DNA of 64,000 nt, taken from positions 1 to 64,000 of the forward strand of contig NZ_JAUFQB010000010.1 in NCBI RefSeq assembly GCF_030409525.1, written 5' to 3'. Position 1 is the stretch's first letter. Each line of letters opens with the position of its first letter. Source of the DNA: Kaistella yonginensis. GTDB taxonomy: Bacteria > Bacteroidota > Bacteroidia > Flavobacteriales > Weeksellaceae. The translations under genes were made by a program, and so were the position numbers. Below are positions 7,712 to 16,463 of this stretch, one piece after another. Under the pieces are notes generated by a model. The model was not told the DNA's origin. It did no database searches and was given only the letters and a program-made list of their open reading frames with translations.

Positions 7712-8615
7712 TAAAGAAAAATGGGTTTTACTGATCGTGCTCTCCATCATTTGGGGTTCTTCATTTATTTTAATAAAGAAGTCACTGGAACATTTTAATC
7801 CTTATGAAGTTGGCGCTTTGCGTGTTTTAATTGCAGGAATCCTTTTGCTGCCTATGGCAATTTCAAATATTAAAAAATTTCCACGGAAAAACTTAAAATG
7901 GTTATTGTTAGCGGCAATCTCCGGAAATTTCATCCCGATGTTTCTTTTCCCAATCGCAGAAACCAATATCAGCAGTAGTATTGCAGGAATTGTCAATTCG
8001 ATGATGCCTATTTTTGTGATTATTGTGGGCTTTCTTTTTTGGCAATTTTCAACCACGAAAAGGCAATTAGTAGGGGTTGCGATTAGTTTTGCAGGCGCCT
8101 GTATATTGGCAATTTCGGGTGGAGAAGGCGGAGAATTAAAGCTAATTCCCATTATTTTGCTGTTGGTCGCAACTTTGGGATATGCCATATCAATGACCAC
8201 CGTGAAATCTAAACTTAGTGATGTTCCTGCGAAAATACTTTCTGGATTCGTGTTTTCCTTCGTTTTATTTATTCCTTCTCTTATCGCTTTGGTCTTTGCT
8301 GGATTTTTTACTGAGCTGCATCCCAACAAAGATCTATTCATCGGATTGGGATTTGTAAGCTTACTTTCGATCTTCGGAACGGGCTTAGCGATGATGCTCA
8401 ATTATCGGTTGCTTAATATCTCAACGCCGCTGTTTGCTTCAACGGTAACTTTATTAATGCCCGTTGTTGCCGTAATATGGGGAATATTGGATGGTGAAAC
8501 ATTAACACCCATGCAATTTGTAGGTGCTTTTATTATTCTTGCAGGACTGATTTTTCTAAGAGCGAAAGTCGATAAAAAAGAAAAACCGCAAGACCCGAAA
8601 GTCGTGCGGTTTTAA
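7701..8615 (+). CDS. EamA/DMT-superfamily permease
   Basis: 304 residues with about ten hydrophobic segments arranged as two EamA repeats: the first starts at IVLSIIWGSSFILIKKSL, the second after the charged gap near residue 150. The family exports amino acids, nucleobases or other metabolites across the inner membrane; the substrate cannot be read from the sequence. It overlaps aat. The final 10 codons are read from a terminator-like hairpin (8583-8613), giving the KEKPQDPKVVRF tail. Confidence 0.85.
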   Translation: MNPDKEKWVLLIVLSIIWGSSFILIKKSLEHFNPYEVGALRVLIAGILLLPMAISNIKKFPRKNLKWLLLAAISGNFIPMFLFPIAETNISSSIAGIVNSMMPIFVIIVGFLFWQFSTTKRQLVGVAISFAGACILAISGGEGGELKLIPIILLLVATLGYAISMTTVKSKLSDVPAKILSGFVFSFVLFIPSLIALVFAGFFTELHPNKDLFIGLGFVSLLSIFGTGLAMMLNYRLLNISTPLFASTVTLLMPVVAVIWGILDGETLTPMQFVGAFIILAGLIFLRAKVDKKEKPQDPKVVRF

Positions 8616-8616
8616 A
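8583..8616 (+). terminator. terminator overlapping the EamA stop codon
   Basis: AAACCGCA and TGCGGTTT, with AGAC/GTC continuing inward past a bulge, form a hairpin around CCCGAAA; the second arm runs into TTTT of the stop region. The last codons of the gene are thus part of the hairpin. Confidence 0.55.
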
Positions 8617-8751
8617 TAAATCTAATAAAAAGTAAAAATGAAAGGCCACAAAGATATATAAAAATTTTTATACCATCCAAATCTTTATTTGTAAATTTTA
8701 AATTCCGCTAAAAAGACCCGTTCTTTTTTAATATTTTGCTAAATTTGGCTC

Positions 8752-9405
8752 ATGTTTATCAAAGACTACATTTCTAAAGATTATCCCGCCTTTAATACCA
8801 GCGATTCCATCGAAGTGGCAAATGAAGTAGCTAAAGAATTTGGCTATTCCCATATTTTCATCAAAAAGAAAAGCTTTTATCAGGGAGCCCTGAGTCAGCA
8901 GTTCTTAGAGGAAAGCGCGGAAGGAACGTTGGCAACCTTAGAACATCATTTTGAAAAATTTGCCCTGTTTGATGATGGAAATATTTTAGACTCGATCAAA
9001 CTTTTTCATACTTTCAACAGTAATGTGGTGCCCATTATTAATAAACTAGAAAAATACCAAGGTTATCTTTCTTGTGACGATGTGTTTTCTGAGTTTGCAA
9101 AATATCCGTTGTTTTCAGAAAATGGTGCACTGCTGGTAGTTCAGATCAATAAAAGAAGCTATTCTATGACCGATGTCTGCAAGATTGTAGAATCTAATAA
9201 TGGAAAAATTTACGGATGTTATATCAGTGCTTTTGAAGATGATGAGGTGCAGATTACCTTGAAAGTAAGCAGTGAAAATCTAAGTTCAATTGATGAAACA
9301 TTTGAGCGATATGGCTACACAGTGGTCCTTAAATATTATGATGACGAGAAAGAAGAATTGTTGAAAGACCGATTTGGATTTTTTCAAAAATATATGGAAT
9401 TTTAA
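8752..9405 (+). CDS. CBS-domain-containing protein upstream of nadK
   Basis: 217 residues. The N-terminal 130 residues have a CBS-pair layout (FIKDYISKDYPAFNTSDSIEVAN as the first sheet-helix, KYQGYLSCDDVFSEFAKYP as the second), although the repeats are divergent. The C-terminal part (GALLVVQINKRSYSMTDVCKIVESNNGKI) looks ACT-like. Such proteins bind adenine nucleotides and regulate partners; no partner is known here. A TAAATTTG box (8740-8747) ends only four bases before the ATG, implying a nearly leaderless transcript. nadK follows 76 bp downstream. Confidence 0.7.
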   Translation: MFIKDYISKDYPAFNTSDSIEVANEVAKEFGYSHIFIKKKSFYQGALSQQFLEESAEGTLATLEHHFEKFALFDDGNILDSIKLFHTFNSNVVPIINKLEKYQGYLSCDDVFSEFAKYPLFSENGALLVVQINKRSYSMTDVCKIVESNNGKIYGCYISAFEDDEVQITLKVSSENLSSIDETFERYGYTVVLKYYDDEKEELLKDRFGFFQKYMEF

Positions 9406-9410
9406 AACAG

Positions 9411-9485
9411 ATGAAGCACGATAACCATTTATTGAAGAGAAATAAAAACCTGTTGGTGCTTCAGACAGATAAAATAAGAAGATGA
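9411..9485 (+). CDS. possible 24-residue ORF overlapping nadK start
   Basis: ATG at 9411 opens a frame of 24 residues (starts MKHDNHLLKRNKN, ends DKIRR), rich in Lys/Arg, whose TGA overlaps the nadK ATG as ATGA. It could be a leader peptide coupling translation into nadK, or chance. GAAGCAC near 9413 and GTGCTTC near 9457 are complementary, so the stretch may fold instead. Confidence 0.25.
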   Translation: MKHDNHLLKRNKNLLVLQTDKIRR

Positions 9486-10348
9486 AAGCAGCCATTTATT
9501 CTCAAAAAAATGATTTAGATACCTTTTTGTATCTGAGCAAATTTGTATCTGAGCTCGAGAAAAGAGGGGTTCAAGCTATTCTTTATGAGGAAATGGCCAA
9601 TGCAATGCAGTTCTCGAAAATCTTCGAAACCTTTGCAGGAAAACAAGACTTAAAAGAAAAAAAAGTCGATTTGTTTTTCACCTTCGGTGGTGATGGAACC
9701 ATTGTAAATTCACTCCTATTTGTTCAGGATTTGCAAATTCCTGTCGTTGGGGTTAATACAGGGCGACTCGGTTTCTTGGCAAGTTTTACCAAGGAAGAGG
9801 TCTTTTTGGAACTTGATGGAATCATCAAAGGAGATATGAAAACCAGCGAACGCTCCGTTATTGAAATTATTTCACCAAATAATTCAATGTTTTTTCCTTT
9901 TGCTTTAAATGATATTACCATTTCCCGTAAAGAAACCACAGCCATGATTACCGTGGAATCTTATATTAATGGTGAATTTTTAAATACTTTTTGGGGAGAC
10001 GGCATTATTATTTCTACCCCAACTGGCTCAACCGCATACTCATTAAGTTGTGGCGGTCCAATTATAACACCAAGCAACAATACCTTTGTTATTACGCCAA
10101 TTGCACCACATAATTTGAATGTTCGTCCACTCATCGTTAATGATGATGTTGAAATTCATTTAAAGGTAAAAAGTCGCGTACCACAATATTCGCTGTCACT
10201 TGATTCCCGCTTGATCCACATGGAAACCGATGTGGAAATCATCTTGCGAAAAGCACGGTTTAAAATACTTTTAATTCATCCCACAAATCTAAGTTTCTAC
10301 GAAACCATCCGGCAAAAACTACTTTGGGGCAATGATAAAAGAAACTAA
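9482..10348 (+). CDS. nadK: NAD kinase
   Basis: 288 residues. Phosphorylates NAD+ to NADP+ using ATP. Key motifs are the GGDGT block in FFTFGGDGTIVNSLL (about 63-77), the NDITISRKETTAMI region (the NE/D motif), GDGIIISTPTGSTAYSLSCGGP with the substrate-binding glycine-rich loop, and ITPIAPHNLNVRPLIV. Length is normal for the family. It follows the CBS protein in the same direction and is probably in one operon with it, which suggests, without proof, that the CBS protein senses adenylate state. Confidence 0.95.
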   Translation: MKAAIYSQKNDLDTFLYLSKFVSELEKRGVQAILYEEMANAMQFSKIFETFAGKQDLKEKKVDLFFTFGGDGTIVNSLLFVQDLQIPVVGVNTGRLGFLASFTKEEVFLELDGIIKGDMKTSERSVIEIISPNNSMFFPFALNDITISRKETTAMITVESYINGEFLNTFWGDGIIISTPTGSTAYSLSCGGPIITPSNNTFVITPIAPHNLNVRPLIVNDDVEIHLKVKSRVPQYSLSLDSRLIHMETDVEIILRKARFKILLIHPTNLSFYETIRQKLLWGNDKRN

Positions 10349-10397
10349 AGTATGGTTTAGCTTTTTATTATCGAAAATCTCCTATATATTAAAAGCG

Positions 10398-10405
10398 TAT
10401 TTTTG
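10398..10405 (+). promoter_or_regulatory. -7 element before glycosyltransferase gene
   Basis: TATTTTTG at 10398-10405, 16 bases before the ATG at 10422. No convincing TTTG is seen at the expected upstream distance. Confidence 0.4.
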
Positions 10406-10421
10406 TGTATTAAGTTGATTG

Positions 10422-11543
10422 ATGCGTTACAAAATTCTTTTTATTTCATCTTGGTTTCCCAATAAATTAGAACCGACCAACGGAAATTTTGTGCAGCGAC
10501 ATGCAGAAGCGGTTTCTCAGCTGCACGATGTAGAAATTCTCCACTCGATTGGAGATTCTATGCAGAAGGAAACCTACCTTTTCGATGATAAAATCATCAA
10601 TCGAATCCGCACTGTAATTGTCTATTATAAAAATTCTAAAAACCCAGTTTTAAATTTTATCCGTCGGATGACCGCTTATAAGAAGGGTTTTTCAAGATTG
10701 CAGCAGCCGGACTTGGTGCACGCCAATGTTCTTCACAACTCGATGTTATTCGCTGTTTATTTAAAAAAGAAATTTGAAATTCCGTTTGTAATTACAGAAC
10801 ATTGGTCTGGCTTTTTGAAAATTAATAGCGCGCAACTTTCGAAATTGCAAGTTTTTACCGCGAAAACTATCGCTAACCAAGCATCTTACGTTTTACCGGT
10901 GAGCCAATATCTTTTAAATGATGTAAGGGGATTAGGCTGGAAATGTAATTTTCAAGTGGTTGGAAATGTGGTTGATACTGAATTGTTTCGGGTCAAATCA
11001 CAAACGAATCGCCCTTTTACTTTTTTACATATCTCAAATTTAATCCCACTTAAAAATCCAGAAAAAATCATCGCAGCAGCACTAAAGTTACGGCTAGATT
11101 TTAATCATTTTGAACTGCATATTGGCGGAGATGGCGATGTACAAAAACTCGATAAACTCGTTCAAGATCACAAGGCTGAGGGTTTTATTAAAACCTTTTC
11201 GTTATTACCCTTAACCGAAGTTGCCGAAAAAATGAAACATAGTGATTGCTTTATTCTGTTGAGTGATTATGAAAATTTCCCATGCGTTTTGTTAGAGTCG
11301 CTTTCCACCGGAACGCCTGCTATTGCTACAAAAGTTGGTGGGATACCAGAAATTATAAATGATAAAAACGGGATCCTCATTTCTAATTCAGCAGATGAAT
11401 TATATAGCGCAATGAAAAATATCTTGGAAAAGAATGTTATTTTTGATGAACCTGAAGAATTGCATGACTATATTCAAAAGCATTTTTCGATCAACATCAT
11501 CGCTCAAAAATTTGATGAAATTTATCAGCAGATTTTACGTTGA
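10422..11543 (+). CDS. glycosyltransferase family 4 protein
   Basis: 373 residues from the ATG at 10422 (a TTG one codon earlier is unlikely). A GT-B enzyme: N-terminal Rossmann half starts ILFISSWFPNKLEPTNGNFV, the middle carries HVLHN-like and VITEHWSGF, and the C-terminal half has the donor-binding region FILLSDYENFPCVLLESLSTGTPAIATKVGGIPEII with the EX7E glutamates. It transfers an activated sugar, presumably in surface glycan synthesis, as the flippase gene follows. The sugar and acceptor are unknown. Confidence 0.88.
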   Translation: MRYKILFISSWFPNKLEPTNGNFVQRHAEAVSQLHDVEILHSIGDSMQKETYLFDDKIINRIRTVIVYYKNSKNPVLNFIRRMTAYKKGFSRLQQPDLVHANVLHNSMLFAVYLKKKFEIPFVITEHWSGFLKINSAQLSKLQVFTAKTIANQASYVLPVSQYLLNDVRGLGWKCNFQVVGNVVDTELFRVKSQTNRPFTFLHISNLIPLKNPEKIIAAALKLRLDFNHFELHIGGDGDVQKLDKLVQDHKAEGFIKTFSLLPLTEVAEKMKHSDCFILLSDYENFPCVLLESLSTGTPAIATKVGGIPEIINDKNGILISNSADELYSAMKNILEKNVIFDEPEELHDYIQKHFSINIIAQKFDEIYQQILR

Positions 11544-11702
11544 TGAATCATGGTTTTGGGTAAAATAGCAGTAATTTGAACGGTGCATTTTCAGGGATAG
11601 GTTGGCTGCAAATGAGGTAATTATTTTTAAATACGTTCTTGAAAAACACAGATGATGTTCATATATTTTAGTTTAATGCAGCCAAATAAGATTCTTAACT
11701 AA

Positions 11703-12950
11703 GTGAAAGGATTATATATATTTCTTAATGATTTTTTTAAAAATAAAGGACATCATGTTTTTTTAGCACTTTTGATTGCTAAAATTTGTGGGTTTATTGG
11801 TTCACTCTCAATCATTAGAATTTTGCCAGAAAGTGAATTTGGGACGGTTAGTATTGTGGCTTCTTTATTTTATATCGCAGTATCCATGAATGGTTTTGGC
11901 AGCAACCAAAGCTTATTAAGATATGGTTCGCTTACTCAAAATAACGATGAAAAGAAATCCCTGTCTGCTTATTTATTTAAGCAGGGTTTTTTTTATCAGT
12001 TGATAATTAGCGTGGTTTTTCTCTTCATCAGTGTGTTTTATATCAATACCTATCAAGATATTTTCTTCATTTTCGTATTGTTTACGATTCGCCTCATCGG
12101 ATATTATTTTTTAAATCACATTCAGGCTGAATTCAGAATTTCCGGGAACAACCGGTCTTTTGCAAGGGTAAATAATGTGGTTAATATTTCAGGCGTTCTT
12201 CTTTTAATATTTCTAACGTATTCGTTTGGTTTGCGTGGCTATCTATATGCAATTGCCTTTACGCCATTCCTCTCTTTATTTTGGTTTAAAAAAGAGCACC
12301 TGAATTCCGTTCGCGATGCGTTCACTTTCACCAAAAAAGAGCTATGGAATTTTGGCCTTCACGCAACCGGAACAGCAATTTTATCAGATGTCTTGTTTTC
12401 TGCTGATATTTTGATGTTAAGTTATTTGATGAATGAAACGGCGGTTGCCAACTATAAAGTGGGTTTGTTAATCCCTTTCAATATAACTTTTTTGGCTTCT
12501 ACATTTATGCAAAGCGATTATGTAGTGTTAGCAAAAAACAGTACGAATAAAATGTATTTAAAAAACTATATTTTAAATTATTTTAAATTATTTATACCGA
12601 TTTCAACGGTCATTTTCCTATTTGGACTCGTATTCAAAACCGAAATTTTATCTTTCTTTTTTGGCGAAAAATATTTGGGAACTCATCTTGTTTTTATTAT
12701 TCTCCTAGGAACATTTTCCTTCAATATGCTGCTGCGGAATCTTTTTGGCAATTTGCTTTCTGCCGTGGGAATGATGAAGATGAATACCAGCATATCCGTT
12801 TTAACCCTCATCATGTTGCTCTTATTTTCGCTCATTTTTGTAAAAAGATTTGGGATAGAGGGCATGGCCATTAGTTTATCTTTAAGCTTGTTGATTGCTG
12901 GTTTTTTACTGTTGTTTTCCTTTTATCTTTATTGGAAAGATTTAAAATAA
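11703..12950 (+). CDS. polysaccharide flippase (Wzx/MurJ-like, MATE/MOP fold)
   Basis: 415 residues starting at GTG; no better ATG exists. About twelve hydrophobic segments; the N-terminus LLIAKICGFIGSLSIIRILPESEFG is the standard opening of the polysaccharide biosynthesis/flippase family. It would flip lipid-linked oligosaccharides to the periplasm. Together with the glycosyltransferase it suggests a small surface-glycan unit. An odd point is a hairpin plus eight T inside the gene at 11963-11996, read as SAYLFKQGFFYQ, which could cause early termination or frameshifting. Confidence 0.82.
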   Translation: MKGLYIFLNDFFKNKGHHVFLALLIAKICGFIGSLSIIRILPESEFGTVSIVASLFYIAVSMNGFGSNQSLLRYGSLTQNNDEKKSLSAYLFKQGFFYQLIISVVFLFISVFYINTYQDIFFIFVLFTIRLIGYYFLNHIQAEFRISGNNRSFARVNNVVNISGVLLLIFLTYSFGLRGYLYAIAFTPFLSLFWFKKEHLNSVRDAFTFTKKELWNFGLHATGTAILSDVLFSADILMLSYLMNETAVANYKVGLLIPFNITFLASTFMQSDYVVLAKNSTNKMYLKNYILNYFKLFIPISTVIFLFGLVFKTEILSFFFGEKYLGTHLVFIILLGTFSFNMLLRNLFGNLLSAVGMMKMNTSISVLTLIMLLLFSLIFVKRFGIEGMAISLSLSLLIAGFLLLFSFYLYWKDLK

Positions 12951-12960
12951 ATTATCTTTG
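12932..12960 (+). promoter_or_regulatory. promoter overlapping the flippase stop, leaderless start
   Basis: TTG at 12932-12934 and TATCTTTG at 12953-12960, 18 nt apart, partly inside the 3' end of the flippase gene. The next ATG is at 12966, so the predicted mRNA starts at or just before the start codon. Confidence 0.6.
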
Positions 12961-12965
12961 CATCA

Positions 12966-13460
12966 ATGAAAAATGTGTTTTTTTTACTTCTGGCGGTATT
13001 CGTTGCTTTTCTCTCTTGCAGAAGCGATGAGGATTCCGTGCAGAAAATAGATCAGGTCATCAACTTGTACATCGATTCATTGGGTCAGGATATGTTGAAT
13101 ACCAAACTGACTGGCTCTTATATTTCTTCAACCATGAATGATGTTTATGGCTTGACGGACAATGCGCCGATTTCCATTTCTATTAAAAAAGATGCAGATA
13201 CCATCAATTATATTGAATATTTGGCAGGGGCTAAAAGAATTGCAATAGACTCCACGGCAAACTCTAAAACGTATGAGTCTAAAATAGCCTTAAATCTTAC
13301 TAAAAAAATTGCTGATGCCAATCGGATTACCAATGATACCATGACGATTCAATACTTATCGACCCCGAATTTTTTCCAAGTTTCCAAAATTTGGTACAAT
13401 GGCGTACTTCAATTTACCAAAGTTGAAGGTCAGCCAAATACGGTTAAAATCGTCAAATAA
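12966..13460 (+). CDS. hypothetical lipoprotein
   Basis: 164 residues. A lipoprotein signal peptide ends in AFLSC (Cys18), followed by RSDEDSVQK. The rest is a beta-rich soluble domain I do not recognise, with a conserved-looking DTINYIEYLAGAKRIAID centre. It has its own promoter and stands between the flippase and serS. Likely anchored to the inner face of the outer membrane; function unknown. Confidence 0.7.
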   Translation: MKNVFFLLLAVFVAFLSCRSDEDSVQKIDQVINLYIDSLGQDMLNTKLTGSYISSTMNDVYGLTDNAPISISIKKDADTINYIEYLAGAKRIAIDSTANSKTYESKIALNLTKKIADANRITNDTMTIQYLSTPNFFQVSKIWYNGVLQFTKVEGQPNTVKIVK

Positions 13461-13464
13461 TCAC

Positions 13465-13472
13465 TAAATTTG
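13465..13472 (+). promoter_or_regulatory. -7 element for serS
   Basis: TAAATTTG at 13465-13472, about 57 bases before the serS ATG; the upstream TTG element is not clear. Confidence 0.4.
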
Positions 13473-13528
13473 CAATTCATTCTTCTACGATTTAGAAGAA
13501 ATTTACAGAAATATACATCAATTAGGAT

Positions 13529-14797
13529 ATGTTACAAGTTCAGTTTTTACGCGAAAACAAAAATCGCGTGTTAGAAGGTTTACAAAAAAGAAATTTCCAG
13601 CAAACAGAATTGGTCGAAGAGGCGATTTCCGTAGATGATCAAAGGAAAAAATTACAGTTCGATCTTGATCAGAATCTAGCAGAAATGAATTCTATTTCTA
13701 AGGAAATTGGTCTTTTGATGAGGGATGGTAAAAAAGAGGAAGCCGAATCTGCCAAGTCTAAAACTGCTGAATTTAAAGAAAATGCACAGGATCTTCAACA
13801 AAAGTTGAAAACTGCAGAAGCACGTCTTTTAGAAATTCTTTATCTAATTCCTAATATTCCGTACACGAAAGTTGTGGCTGGAATTGGCGCAGATGACAAT
13901 GAAATTATATACCAGTCGCATGATGTAGAAGGTTTGGGAGAAGGTGCGATTCCACATTGGGAATTGGCAAAAAAATATAATATTATCGACTTTGAATTGG
14001 GTGTGAAAATCGCTGGTGCAGGTTTTCCGGTTTATTTGGGAAAAGGTGCTAGATTGCAGCGTGCCTTGGTTCAATATTTTTTAGATAAAAATGTAGAGGC
14101 CGGTTATTTGGAAGTGAATCCGCCACATGTGGTGAATGAAGCCTCTGGATACGGTACCGGACAGTTACCCGATAAGGAAGGGCAGATGTACTACATCAAT
14201 GAAGATAATTTATACTTGATCCCAACTGCCGAAGTTCCAGTGACCAACATTTACCGCGATGTGATTGTGGATGAAAAAGATTTACCAATAAGAAATACCG
14301 CATTCTCCCAATGTTACAGACGAGAAGCTGGTAGTTATGGGGCTCATGTTCGTGGGTTAAACAGATTGCATCAGTTTGAAAAAGTAGAGATCGTACGGAT
14401 CGAAAAGCCAGAAAATTCGTACGCAGCTTTAGAAGGTATGGTGGAACATGTAAAATCAATTTTGGTTGATTTAGAATTGCCGTTTAGAATTCTTAGGTTA
14501 TGCGGTGGCGATACTGGTTTTGCGGCAGCCATGACCTATGATTTTGAGGTTTGGAGTGCAGCCCAAGAGAAATGGTTAGAAGTTTCTTCTGTCTCTAATT
14601 TCGAAACTTTTCAGGCAAACCGCTTGAAATGTAGATATAAAATTGAAGGGAAAACACAACTTGTTCATACGCTGAATGGCTCTGCCATGGCGTTGCCGCG
14701 AGTGATGGCGGCGTTATTAGAAAATAACCAAAATGAAAACGGAATTAAACTGCCCGCAATCGTTGCAGAATATGCAAAATTTGATGTTATTAATTAA
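13529..14797 (+). CDS. serS: seryl-tRNA synthetase
   Basis: 422 residues. Charges tRNA-Ser with serine. The N-terminal antiparallel coiled coil that grips the tRNA long arm spans about 30-100 (DDQRKKLQFDLDQNLAEM, then KSKTAEFKENAQDLQQKL). The class II catalytic core shows motif 2 in FSQCYRREAGSYGAHVRGL and motif 3 in LNGSAMALPRVMAALLEN; SNFETFQANRLKCRYK precedes motif 3. Length is typical. A strong bidirectional terminator follows. Confidence 0.97.
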   Translation: MLQVQFLRENKNRVLEGLQKRNFQQTELVEEAISVDDQRKKLQFDLDQNLAEMNSISKEIGLLMRDGKKEEAESAKSKTAEFKENAQDLQQKLKTAEARLLEILYLIPNIPYTKVVAGIGADDNEIIYQSHDVEGLGEGAIPHWELAKKYNIIDFELGVKIAGAGFPVYLGKGARLQRALVQYFLDKNVEAGYLEVNPPHVVNEASGYGTGQLPDKEGQMYYINEDNLYLIPTAEVPVTNIYRDVIVDEKDLPIRNTAFSQCYRREAGSYGAHVRGLNRLHQFEKVEIVRIEKPENSYAALEGMVEHVKSILVDLELPFRILRLCGGDTGFAAAMTYDFEVWSAAQEKWLEVSSVSNFETFQANRLKCRYKIEGKTQLVHTLNGSAMALPRVMAALLENNQNENGIKLPAIVAEYAKFDVIN

Positions 14798-14821
14798 AAT
14801 AAATAAGATCGTTTATACCGT

Positions 14822-14848
14822 AAAACCACCGAAAGTTCGGTGGTTTTT
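14822..14848. terminator. bidirectional terminator between serS and a convergent lipoprotein gene
   Basis: AAAACCACCG pairs with CGGTGGTTTT around a short loop, with A-rich and T-rich flanks on the two sides, so it can stop transcription from both convergent genes. Confidence 0.85.
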
Positions 14849-14850
14849 GT

Positions 14851-15639
14851 TTACTCCGTGGTGATGATGATTTGGTTGTCTTTATCTTTTAAGGAATGAT
14901 TTTCATCCAGAAGATCATTGCTGCGCAGATTGATTTGGATCGTTTTTTTGTCGATTTGCTTTACATAATCATGTTTTCCCACTATTGAATGTATGGGTTT
15001 CTGAAATTTAATGGTATTGGAAAAATTCACCGGAAACATTTTCATCATTCCCATAATTCCTTCAGCCATCTTTTTCCCATAGACCTCGATAGAATCACCT
15101 TTGGTCATTGGGTTCTTAAGCTCTTTCTTGTCTGCATGATCTTCAATCTTATTTAAAAATGAAGAAGCATTAAATTGATCTGTATTAATTGTTAAAGTTT
15201 TCCCATCCCACTTTCCTACACTTTGAAGCGGAAGGTTTTTCAGCTCCTTACTTTGAGATAGCAGAGAGGTGATTTCGTGTGGAAATAATTTATCATATTT
15301 TAAAGAAAGACCATAAATCTCACCTTTGTCTTTGTTAATTTTCATAAACATTTTGTGCAGTACTTTTACAGAATCTTTGTTGAGGTTGACCAATCCATCT
15401 TTTTGAATTTCGTATAAACTTTTCCAGTCGGTGCTTAGTTTTGAGAGATCTTGGGCGGGAGAATTATCAGTGCCGTTTCCCATCATATTCATCATGGATA
15501 GCATTCCTTTGTCCATCAAAATATTAGATTTCATACTGCTGGCAGAATCTTTAAAGTAGGTGGTTTCAGTATTTACAGAACATGATTGTAACGTGATGAA
15601 TGCAATTCCTGAAATCCAAAGTCCAATTTTTTTGATCAT
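14851..15639 (-). CDS. hypothetical lipoprotein at the end of the cbb3 locus
   Basis: 262 residues from the ATG at 15639; an upstream in-frame start would put 16 odd residues ahead of the signal peptide. The signal ends in ITLQSC, so Cys20 should be lipidated. The mature part is Lys- and Met-rich (SMKSNILMDKGMLSMMNMMG) and otherwise unfamiliar. It lies 80 bp after the SafE-like gene in the same direction and may be its last operon member. Methionine clusters could bind copper, but this is a guess. Confidence 0.65.
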   Translation of the reverse strand: MIKKIGLWISGIAFITLQSCSVNTETTYFKDSASSMKSNILMDKGMLSMMNMMGNGTDNSPAQDLSKLSTDWKSLYEIQKDGLVNLNKDSVKVLHKMFMKINKDKGEIYGLSLKYDKLFPHEITSLLSQSKELKNLPLQSVGKWDGKTLTINTDQFNASSFLNKIEDHADKKELKNPMTKGDSIEVYGKKMAEGIMGMMKMFPVNFSNTIKFQKPIHSIVGKHDYVKQIDKKTIQINLRSNDLLDENHSLKDKDNQIIITTE

Positions 15640-15719
15640 TTTATTTTTTTTTAGGGAGAAGTCATTGATATTCAAAATGGATACCAAATAAAATTTTGAA
15701 CAATTTTGAAATGGAAGTA

Positions 15720-16463
15720 TTAATGGCAGCTTTCGTGGTTCCCTTCTTGATGATCTGGTGAATCGTTATGAATTACCTTCATGGCTTCTTGTTTAGGGGA
15801 AAGGTACGGGATTCCAACTTCGAGTCCACGAAGAATAAAAAGACCTCCCAGAATAATCATCATTATAGGTACAAACTTTAGGATTTCAATCCGAAAAGCA
15901 GTGGTCATCATGTTACCTAGTAACACAACCATAAACATAAATGGGAGCGTTCCCAATCCAAATAAGGCCATAAATAAGGCACTTTGCCAAATACCACCAG
16001 AAGCTAAACTTGCAGTTAAAGCCATATAGACCATGCCGCAAGGTAATAACCCGTTGAGAAGTCCGGTGGCGAAACGGGATCTATAATCTGCCTTTTGAAG
16101 CAGTTTTGACAACTTGAATTTAACCTTTAATAAAGATGAAGTTAGAAAAGGAATTTTGGAAGCAAAATCATTCCCTCCAAAGGAGAATACGGCCATCAGA
16201 ATGAGTAGAATACCAACTCCGATGGTTAAGTATTGTTGAAAGCCTGCCATTTGAAAACCTTGGCCAATAATTCCTAAAATCGCACCTAAAATCGAGTAGG
16301 TGACAATACGTCCAAATTGGTAGGTAAGGTTCTGGAGGTAGAAATTAGTTGCTTGTTTCTTGGTTAATCCCAGCGATAATGCGATTGGTCCACACATTCC
16401 GATGCAATGAAAGCCAGATGCAAATCCTAAACCCAAAGCCGAAATGATGAGGGCTATTTCCAT
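15720..16463 (-). CDS. UreH/SafE-like membrane protein of the cbb3 locus
   Basis: 247 residues with six or so membrane segments. The opening LGFASGFHCIGMCGPIALSLG has the Cys-x3-Cys pair typical of the DsbD_2/UreH-like (TauE/SafE superfamily) proteins found beside fixGHI/ccoGHIS genes, and NGLLPCGMVYMALTASLASG is the matching second half. The C-terminus is His/Cys-rich (HNDSPDHQEGNHESCH), suggesting metal handling. It overlaps ccoH by 10 bp. A role in copper supply or maturation of the cbb3 oxidase is inferred from this neighbourhood. Confidence 0.82.
   Translation of the reverse strand: MEIALIISALGLGFASGFHCIGMCGPIALSLGLTKKQATNFYLQNLTYQFGRIVTYSILGAILGIIGQGFQMAGFQQYLTIGVGILLILMAVFSFGGNDFASKIPFLTSSLLKVKFKLSKLLQKADYRSRFATGLLNGLLPCGMVYMALTASLASGGIWQSALFMALFGLGTLPFMFMVVLLGNMMTTAFRIEILKFVPIMMIILGGLFILRGLEVGIPYLSPKQEAMKVIHNDSPDHQEGNHESCH

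Noticed and set aside
7802-8401. 199-codon minus-strand frame
   Set aside because: Lies wholly inside the EamA gene on the opposite strand; composition is a shadow of a hydrophobic protein.
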